Of a DNA stretch of 29,310 nucleotides, positions 24,738 through 29,310 are shown piece by piece. Within the stretch, counting starts at the first letter, position 1, and every line of letters starts with the position of its first letter. The stretch comes from an uncultured Collinsella sp. (lineage in GTDB: Bacteria > Actinomycetota > Coriobacteriia > Coriobacteriales > Coriobacteriaceae). The position numbers and the translations under genes were made by a program. The notes under the pieces were generated by a model. The model worked only from the letters and a program-made list of their open reading frames with translations. It searched no databases and had not been told where the DNA came from. The DNA lies in contig UQXT01000011.1 of assembly GCA_900545075.1 (NCBI GenBank), positions 1 to 29,310 on the forward strand. The letters are read 5' to 3'.

Positions 24738-24842
24738 CTAGGTTTCTCAGGTGCCGGAGATTGCCCCGAAAGAGGAGCGCAGCGTACTTTGGGTACGCAA
24801 GCGACGGTTTGAGGGGCAAGATCCAGTGGCTGAGAAAGCTAG
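24738..24842 (-). repeat. Palindromic structured element, copy 1
   Basis: This ~105-bp imperfect palindrome overlaps the stop codon of the upstream dehydratase-family gene. Paired segments from outside in (plus-strand coordinates): 24738-24750 with 24830-24842 (CTAG, one mismatch, TTTCTCAG/CTGAGAAA); 24754-24758 with 24822-24826; 24761-24767 with 24813-24819 (TTGCCCC/GGGGCAA); and apical 24782-24787 with 24793-24798 (GCGTAC/GTACGC). It is clearly homologous to copy 2 at 26040-26141 and the stems differ by compensatory changes. No U tract follows. The activator gene starts 55 bases downstream. Confidence 0.9.
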
Positions 24843-26002
24843 AGGGTTTCGATAAAGGCGGCGATGCGCGTCTCGATCTGGCCCATGTCGCCGTTGCTGT
24901 AATCGGTCTCAATCTTCATGTACGGAATGCCCGCACCCTCGACGGCCTCCTGCATACGGGCACTCTCCACGTTAAAGGTGTGGCAGGCCTGAAGCACGCT
25001 CTCCACTACGCCATCGACGTGGTACTTCTCGCACATGGCCAGCGTGTTTTCCATACGGCCGTCGTTGGGCGTCATGACCGAGCAGTTGATATCCAGGTAG
25101 CGGTCGGCGATGGCGCGCAGGATGTCGGGAGCCTCCGGGTCGATCATCATGGCCGCCGTGCGCTCGCCCGAGCAGTCGTCCATGCACACGACCACACCGC
25201 CGTTGGACTCGATGGTGCGGCCAATCTTGTTGATCACGCCGCCCACCGGGCAGCCGGTGATCAGAATGCGCTTGGCATCCGCCGCGACCGGGCGCTCGCC
25301 CGCGTCGTAGGCCTCGCGCAGCTTGACAACCTTTTGCTCCAGCTGCTGCGTATAGGCCTCGATATCAAAGCTGAACGTACCGGCAAACATGGTGCTCATC
25401 AGGTCGACGCCGCTCATGGCCGCAGACTGGTTGGCCTGGAGGGCAAACATCTCGAGTTGCGCCGCACGCAGACGGTTGCGGCGTCGGACGGCAGCACGTA
25501 GGTCATCGTCGGTAATCGTGATGCCGTAGAAGCCCTCGAGTTCCTCCTTGAGCAGGCGGCACTCCTCGTACCAGCCCTCGCGCTCGTAGGCTCGATCGCG
25601 GCCCTGCGGAAGATGCAGAATGTGCGTGCGCTTGAGCTCGTTGAGCAGCTCGTACATCTTCTTCTTGCCGTCGCAGGTGGTCTCACCGATGATCATGTCG
25701 CTAAAGTACGTAAACGGGCACTTTTGCGAATAGGCAAAACCATACGTAGACTTGATGAGCGGGCACAGGTTTGCCGGCAGCACCTTCTCGGCCTCGGGAA
25801 TCACCTCGTCGGACGTGCCGCACAGCGCCACGCTCGCAGCCCCCGCGGCATCGATAATCTCGAGCGGCGTGTAGCTGCACAGAAAACCGACCAGGCGATT
25901 ACCCGCCTGCTTATAATCCTTGACGCGAATAAACGCCGCCTTGCGTTGCTCGTTGAACTCCTCAAACGTGGACGGCAACGGCTGCTCAATATTTTCCGAC
26001 AT
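24839..26002 (-). CDS. 2-Hydroxyacyl-CoA dehydratase/double-cubane family protein (second paralogue)
   Basis: The 387-residue protein starts at ATG 26002 (AAGGAG upstream); a longer in-frame reading into the intergenic repeat is rejected. It belongs to the HgdB/YjiM-like family of iron-sulfur proteins. Candidate cluster ligands in the N-terminal half are Cys42 (VGFLCSYTP), Cys80 (ANLCPLIKSTYGF), Cys95 (QKCPF) and Cys110 (GETTCDGKKK); further cysteines are Cys277, Cys307 and Cys340. The LCPLIK...TCDGKKK pattern is that of single-subunit, CoA-independent YjiM/double-cubane-cluster proteins rather than classical two-subunit dehydratases. Its activator is encoded downstream. The substrate is unknown; a reductive reaction needing very low potential electrons is inferred. 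Confidence 0.88.
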   Translation of the reverse strand: MSENIEQPLPSTFEEFNEQRKAAFIRVKDYKQAGNRLVGFLCSYTPLEIIDAAGAASVALCGTSDEVIPEAEKVLPANLCPLIKSTYGFAYSQKCPFTYFSDMIIGETTCDGKKKMYELLNELKRTHILHLPQGRDRAYEREGWYEECRLLKEELEGFYGITITDDDLRAAVRRRNRLRAAQLEMFALQANQSAAMSGVDLMSTMFAGTFSFDIEAYTQQLEQKVVKLREAYDAGERPVAADAKRILITGCPVGGVINKIGRTIESNGGVVVCMDDCSGERTAAMMIDPEAPDILRAIADRYLDINCSVMTPNDGRMENTLAMCEKYHVDGVVESVLQACHTFNVESARMQEAVEGAGIPYMKIETDYSNGDMGQIETRIAAFIETL

Positions 26003-26039
26003 ATAACTCCTTAACAAACCTTTTAACCAACCGAGGAAA

Positions 26040-26141
26040 CGGCTTTCCCAGGTGCCCGAGGTTGCCGTGAAAGAGGAGCGCCGCGTACTTTGGTATGCAA
26101 GCGATGGTTTGAACGGCAAGATCGGGTGCTTGGGGAAGCCG
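26040..26141 (-). repeat. Palindromic structured element, copy 2
   Basis: This ~102-bp imperfect palindrome begins 15 bases after the stop of the first dehydratase-family gene and ends 37 bases before the second. Pairing: 26040-26050 with 26131-26141; 26055-26059 with 26122-26126 (CCCGA/TCGGG); 26062-26068 with 26113-26119 (TTGCCGT/ACGGCAA); apical 26083-26088 with 26093-26098. Compared with copy 1 the inner stem changes CC/GG to GT/AC while staying paired. The central GAAAGAGGAGCGC segment is shared by both copies. Confidence 0.9.
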
Positions 26142-26156
26142 CTGGACCGGATAGCC

Positions 26157-27440
26157 CTAAATGGTTTCCAAGAAAGCCTCAATCCTGGTTTGCAGTTGGC
26201 CTGCATCCTCGCCGGCGTAGTCGGTCGTGATGTGCATAAACGGAATGCCGGCCTCCTCGGCGGCCTTCTCCACGGCAAACGACTCCATCTCGTAGAGCGT
26301 GCAGAACTGCAAGGCCACGTCGACGATGCCGTCGGCATGCAGGTCCTTGGCCATCTGGACAATATCCTTCATACGCTGGTCGTTGGGCGTAAAGACGGCG
26401 CAGTTGATCTTAAAGTAGCGCTCGGCGATGGCGTCGAGCATCTCGTCAACCGTCTCACCGGACTCGTCGACCAGGTCCTTGTAGTAGCGCGAGCCCGTGC
26501 AGGACTCCTCGCCCACCACGACGCCGCCGGCCTTCTCGATGAGGTTGAACAGCTTCCAGTTGGGCACGGCCATGGGCGTACCGGTGTACAGGATGCGCTT
26601 GGTGCCCTTGGGCGCCACACCCTCGCCGGCCTCAACGCGCTGCTCGCACTCAGCCGCCATTTCGTTGATGGCGCCGGTCAGACGCGGCGTGTCATCCATA
26701 AAGGCGGCCTGAACGGTCAGCAGGCTGTCGAGACCGCTGATGGGCGCCGGATCGGCAGCGCGGGTCGCAGCCAGACGCTGCAGGGCGCGACGCTTCTCGT
26801 TGACGGCGTGGATGGCAGCCTTCAGACGCTCGGGCGTAATCTTGACGCCGCACTCTTCCTCGATCTTGGCGGCGAGCTTCTTGACCTCGGCCTTCCAGGT
26901 CACGAGCGTCGACTCGTCGTGCACGTTGGGAATATCCATGACGTACATGTTCTTTTGCGTGGCAAAGAACTCGTAGGCCTTCTTCTTGCCATCGCAGGTG
27001 TTCTCGCCTACCACCAGGTCGCTCGACTCGATGTAGGGGCAAACCTCGCCCAGCTTAAAGCCGGCAAAGCTCTTGATGAGCGGGCAGGTGTTGCGCGGCA
27101 GATGCTCCTCGACCTTGTCGGTCGCCCAGTCGGCACCCGAGCACAGACCAACTGGAATGCCGTCACAGGCAAGTACGATCTCCTCGGGCACGTACACACA
27201 GAACGAACCGACGATCTTGGTGGCCTCGCCGGCCTCCTTCTTGTCGAGCATCTCCTTAATGCGGCCGCTATGGATGTTGGTGGCCACAAAGTCCAGGTAG
27301 GACGTTGACTTGGGGCGGTTGTTCTGCGACAGGAACATGTCCCCGTACATCTGGCCCACGGCACCCAGCAGCATGTCGTGATCGGCAAGATTCATGCCGA
27401 GGCTCTCCCACATCGGATGGAAATCGAATTCTTCAGCCAT
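26157..27440 (-). CDS. 2-Hydroxyacyl-CoA dehydratase/double-cubane family protein (first paralogue)
   Basis: The 427-residue protein is a paralogue of the next gene, with the same cysteine layout: Cys81 (VGSFCVYVP), Cys119 (RNTCPLIKSFAGF), Cys134 (GEVCPY), Cys149 (GENTCDGKKK), then Cys314, Cys347 and Cys380. About 40 additional N-terminal residues (FDFHPMWESLGMNLADHD onward) distinguish it from the second copy. ATG 27440 has AGAGGGG upstream. It is the first main gene of the long operon and has a 250-base leader. The two paralogues may form a heterodimer, as in classical dehydratases, or be separate enzymes sharing one activator. No substrate can be named. Confidence 0.88.
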   Translation of the reverse strand: MAEEFDFHPMWESLGMNLADHDMLLGAVGQMYGDMFLSQNNRPKSTSYLDFVATNIHSGRIKEMLDKKEAGEATKIVGSFCVYVPEEIVLACDGIPVGLCSGADWATDKVEEHLPRNTCPLIKSFAGFKLGEVCPYIESSDLVVGENTCDGKKKAYEFFATQKNMYVMDIPNVHDESTLVTWKAEVKKLAAKIEEECGVKITPERLKAAIHAVNEKRRALQRLAATRAADPAPISGLDSLLTVQAAFMDDTPRLTGAINEMAAECEQRVEAGEGVAPKGTKRILYTGTPMAVPNWKLFNLIEKAGGVVVGEESCTGSRYYKDLVDESGETVDEMLDAIAERYFKINCAVFTPNDQRMKDIVQMAKDLHADGIVDVALQFCTLYEMESFAVEKAAEEAGIPFMHITTDYAGEDAGQLQTRIEAFLETI

Positions 27441-27485
27441 GACGGTTCCCCTCTCGAACCAAAAATGAATAGCTACGGTATTTCT

Positions 27486-27515
27486 GCACGGTGGGTGGCG
27501 AAAACCCAGCCGTGC
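27486..27515 (-). promoter_or_regulatory. Hairpin in the leader of the dehydratase-selenium operon
   Basis: GCACGG and TGGG pair with CCCA and CCGTGC around a 9-base loop, a stable 10-bp hairpin with one unpaired base, 46 bases upstream of the first dehydratase ATG. No U tract follows, so it is not an obvious terminator. Confidence 0.6.
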
Positions 27516-27599
27516 TCAAACCCGGAATTTTGGGGAACCCGCTTTGCAGTCGATTATTTAGTTGTGCGTCGTCTCTCCCGGAGCCGTGAACATACCTGC

Positions 27600-27668
27600 T
27601 CATATGCGGCTCCGAGCCATATACAGGGCACGCGCGGCAACGCGGCGAATATATGTCGTCTGCGGCAT
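27600..27668 (-). CDS. Possible 22-residue leader peptide
   Basis: ATG 27668 is preceded eight bases upstream by AAAGGAGG, the strongest ribosome site in this leader, and the frame ends at TGA 27600-27602 after 22 codons. The peptide is basic (four Arg in the first half to two-thirds, ending MARSRI) with no recognisable family. It lies about 24 bases after the likely transcription start and 159 bases before the first dehydratase gene. It may be a regulatory leader peptide or a true small protein; chance cannot be excluded for so short a frame. A longer overlapping frame on the same strand has no good start and is not favoured. Confidence 0.4.
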   Translation of the reverse strand: MPQTTYIRRVAARALYMARSRI

Positions 27669-27698
27669 GTGCGCACCCTCCTTTACAAGTTGAGGTCA

Positions 27699-27736
27699 AC
27701 TATATCAACGGTTATCGACCATGCGAACACCGTTGA
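27699..27736 (-). promoter_or_regulatory. Putative promoter and overlapping operator
   Basis: TTCGCA (27727-27722) and TATAGT (27704-27699) are 17 bases apart. An inverted repeat TCAACGGT/ACCGTTGA (27705-27712 and 27729-27736) brackets the -35 and spacer, and a second palindrome GTTGACCTCAAC lies just downstream at about 27690-27701. The arrangement fits a repressor or activator acting on the dehydratase-selenium operon. Confidence 0.5.
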
Positions 27737-27869
27737 CATTCGTACGACAGAGGCACCCGTTGCCTTTTAATAAATAAGTATCTCGATTGATGGGGGTTTA
27801 TCATCCCTCATTCGGCGAGCGGCAAGACAAAGCCGCCGAGGCTTATATCCCCGACGGCATTACCCGGCA

Positions 27870-28940
27870 CTATCGACAAACCAAGTGGATTCTACTCGCA
27901 TCGAAGTGCATGCGCAGCGTCTCGCCTGCTTGCGGCAGCTCGTCGACAGGCACGCCCACCTTGTTGACCTTCCACTGCAGACGCGTGGGCGCATCAGCGC
28001 GCGGCACGTCCAGCAGCACCAGCCGCTCAAAGCGCGAATCGCTCACACGGGCCACATGCAAATCGTAGCTGTTACGACCCCGCTCGGCACGGTTGTCAAC
28101 ATGGAAGTAGCTTGCGCGAATGCCCAGGTACGCCACATTATCGGGAACCTCGCGACCCACGTTAAAGGTCATGCCCCAGTCGAGGGCTTCAACTTCTTCG
28201 TCGCCGATCTTGCGCGCCCGGCTTGTGTTCTTGCAGCCCGTCAGGCGCAGTGACGCCAGCGTCTGCGGACGGCGGACCACGTCCTCGACGGAGTCGATCT
28301 CCTCAACATGCCCGTCGTGCATCACGCAGATACGCTCGCACAGGCGGCACGCTTCGTCGATGTCGTGGCTCACGTAGAGCACGGTGCGGTTGCATACATC
28401 GAACAGGTCGAGCATGTTCTGCTCGAGTGCGCTCTTAAGATAGGAATCGAGTGCGCTCATGGGCTCGTCGAACATAAAGACGCCCGGATGCGCCGCCACC
28501 ATGCGTGCAAGCGCCACACGTTGCTGCTGCCCGCCCGAGAGTCGCGCGGGGTAGCGGTCGGCAAAATCGGCCAGACCGAAAATGCCCAGATAGCACTCGG
28601 CGAGCTTTTTGCGCGCGGCGGCGTCGCCCGCATCCTTTACGCCGGCGCACACGTTATCGGCCACCGTCATATTGGGAAACAGCTGATAGTTTTGGAACAG
28701 CAGGGCGCATTTGCGCTCCTGGGGCGACAGGTTGATGCCCGCGGCCGAGTCAAAAAAGGTCACGCCGTTGACGACGATCTTGCCCTCGTCGGGCGTCTCC
28801 ACACCGGCAATGCAGCGCAGCGTACAGCTCTTGCCGCAACCCGAGGCACCAAGCAGCGCCACGCGCTCCTCGCCGGCCTCAAGCTGCATGTCGAGCATAA
28901 ACCCGGGATAGCGCTTTTTGATATCCAAAACGAGCGACAT
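27870..28940 (-). CDS. modC: Molybdate ABC transporter ATP-binding protein
   Basis: The 356-residue protein is an ABC ATPase: Walker A GASGCGKS at residues 31-38, Q-loop Gln83, signature LSGGQ at 134-138, Walker B with Asp158-Glu159 (FMFDEPMSALD), and the switch His in YVSHDIDEA. The C-terminal ~110 residues form an accessory domain of the type that in ModC is a TOBE/Mop regulatory domain. Its neighbour upstream is a ModB-like permease ending three bases before ATG 28940. Molybdate import is the favoured function given the permease motifs and two molybdopterin enzymes in the window; tungstate or sulfate transport is possible. Confidence 0.85.
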   Translation of the reverse strand: MSLVLDIKKRYPGFMLDMQLEAGEERVALLGASGCGKSCTLRCIAGVETPDEGKIVVNGVTFFDSAAGINLSPQERKCALLFQNYQLFPNMTVADNVCAGVKDAGDAAARKKLAECYLGIFGLADFADRYPARLSGGQQQRVALARMVAAHPGVFMFDEPMSALDSYLKSALEQNMLDLFDVCNRTVLYVSHDIDEACRLCERICVMHDGHVEEIDSVEDVVRRPQTLASLRLTGCKNTSRARKIGDEEVEALDWGMTFNVGREVPDNVAYLGIRASYFHVDNRAERGRNSYDLHVARVSDSRFERLVLLDVPRADAPTRLQWKVNKVGVPVDELPQAGETLRMHFDASRIHLVCR

Positions 28941-28943
28941 GGC

Positions 28944-29310
28944 CTATCGACCTCCCTTCGAGACGGCGTCATCGCGCATGAGCTCGGCCAGCGCCCCGCG
29001 ATCGATACGCAAGGCATCGCCGCCCGCCGGGTCGAGCGAATCGCCCTGTCCGATGAGATCTTTGGCCTGCTTACGCTCCGCACGGGAAAGGCCCCGTTCG
29101 CGGTACTTTTGCGAATGAGCGGTGTACATGTTGATGAACAGGATGACCAGAAAGCTAAACACGATCACGACGGCGACCCAAAAGAAGGCCACCGACGTGT
29201 TGCCGCCCATCCATTCAAAGTAGATGGCGATGGGAATGGTCTGCGTAATACCGGCGTAGTTGCCCGCAAAGAACAGGGTGCAGCCAAACTCGCCCATGGC
29301 ACGCGCGAAG
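28944..29310 (-). CDS. modB: Molybdate ABC transporter permease (partial)
   Basis: Only the C-terminal ~121 residues are present; the 5' part lies beyond the right edge. The fragment begins FARAMGEFGCTLFFAGN, the EAA-type loop of ModB/CysT permeases that contacts the ATPase, followed by TQTIPIAIYFEW and a membrane helix (VAFFWVAVVIVFSFLVILFI). An unusually long charged cytoplasmic tail of about 60 residues (RERGLSRAERKQAKD onward) follows. The stop lies three bases before modC, so the two are one transcription unit. Confidence 0.88.
   Translation of the reverse strand, partial: FARAMGEFGCTLFFAGNYAGITQTIPIAIYFEWMGGNTSVAFFWVAVVIVFSFLVILFINMYTAHSQKYRERGLSRAERKQAKDLIGQGDSLDPAGGDALRIDRGALAELMRDDAVSKGGR

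Larger units (their letters stand above)
27441..27869. other. Intergenic/leader region upstream of the dehydratase-selenium operon
   Basis: This 429-base stretch lies between the modC stop and the first dehydratase-family gene. It contains the promoter/operator, a leader ORF and a hairpin listed separately. From 27737 to 27869 I see no gene and no convincing terminator for modC; GC-rich partial hairpins there lack a U tract. Confidence 0.6.

Noticed and set aside
24643..24912. An 89-codon frame across the intergenic region before the activator gene
   Set aside because: It is a shadow reading of the palindromic repeat plus the ends of both genes; both flanking genes account for the coding signal.
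27433..27699. An 88-codon frame upstream of the first dehydratase-family gene
   Set aside because: It has no good ribosome site at its start, overlaps the first gene's start and shows no recognisable family; the 22-codon frame with a strong site is the better candidate.
27780..27869. Terminator of modC
   Set aside because: GC-rich short stems are present but pairing is interrupted and no U tract follows.

Overview
The window is a GC-rich stretch of chromosome read almost entirely on the minus strand. It most resembles an anaerobic gut actinobacterium of the class Coriobacteriia, probably Collinsella. That placement is inferred from high GC, the gene repertoire (hydrogenase-4-type formate hydrogenlyase, Sec-containing FdhF and SelD) and remembered similarity of the proteins; no search was run.

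Region 1 (947-16354, minus) is a complete formate hydrogenlyase locus. In transcription order it holds a HydN/HycB-type ferredoxin, a selenocysteine-containing formate dehydrogenase H (fdhF, in-frame TGA = Sec140 with a visible SECIS hairpin), hyfABCDEFGHI, hycH, hycI and a formate channel (focA), ending in an intrinsic terminator. The proteins together would import formate, oxidise it at FdhF, pass electrons through ferredoxin subunits to a group-4 [NiFe] hydrogenase and couple H2 release to a large Mrp/complex-I-like membrane arm. A second molybdopterin oxidoreductase (Cys type) follows and is cut by the left edge.

Region 2 (16355-19260) is an accessory island: a RelB/DinJ-like antitoxin and PIN-domain toxin on the plus strand, then a minus-strand AbiEi/nuclease-like gene enclosed by two long palindromes whose outer arms form an exact 36-bp inverted repeat. 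A two-tRNA unit (Pro-TGG then Gly-TCC) with its own promoter and terminator follows.

Region 3 (19269-20627) is a BrnQ-type branched-chain amino-acid carrier.

Region 4 (20651-27736, minus) is the most unusual part: what looks like one long operon with a promoter/operator, a 22-codon leader ORF, two tandem paralogues of the 2-hydroxyacyl-CoA dehydratase/double-cubane-cluster family, their BadF-type ATP-dependent activator, a selenocysteine-containing selD, yedF, a DUF3343 Se/S-carrier-like protein and a cysteine desulfurase, closed by a terminator. Between the first three genes lie two copies of a ~100-bp palindromic element whose stems show compensatory base changes. The layout links ATP-driven low-potential electron transfer with selenium handling.

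Region 5 (27870-29310) is the end of a molybdate ABC transporter (modB partial, modC), a sensible neighbour for the molybdenum- and selenium-dependent enzymes.
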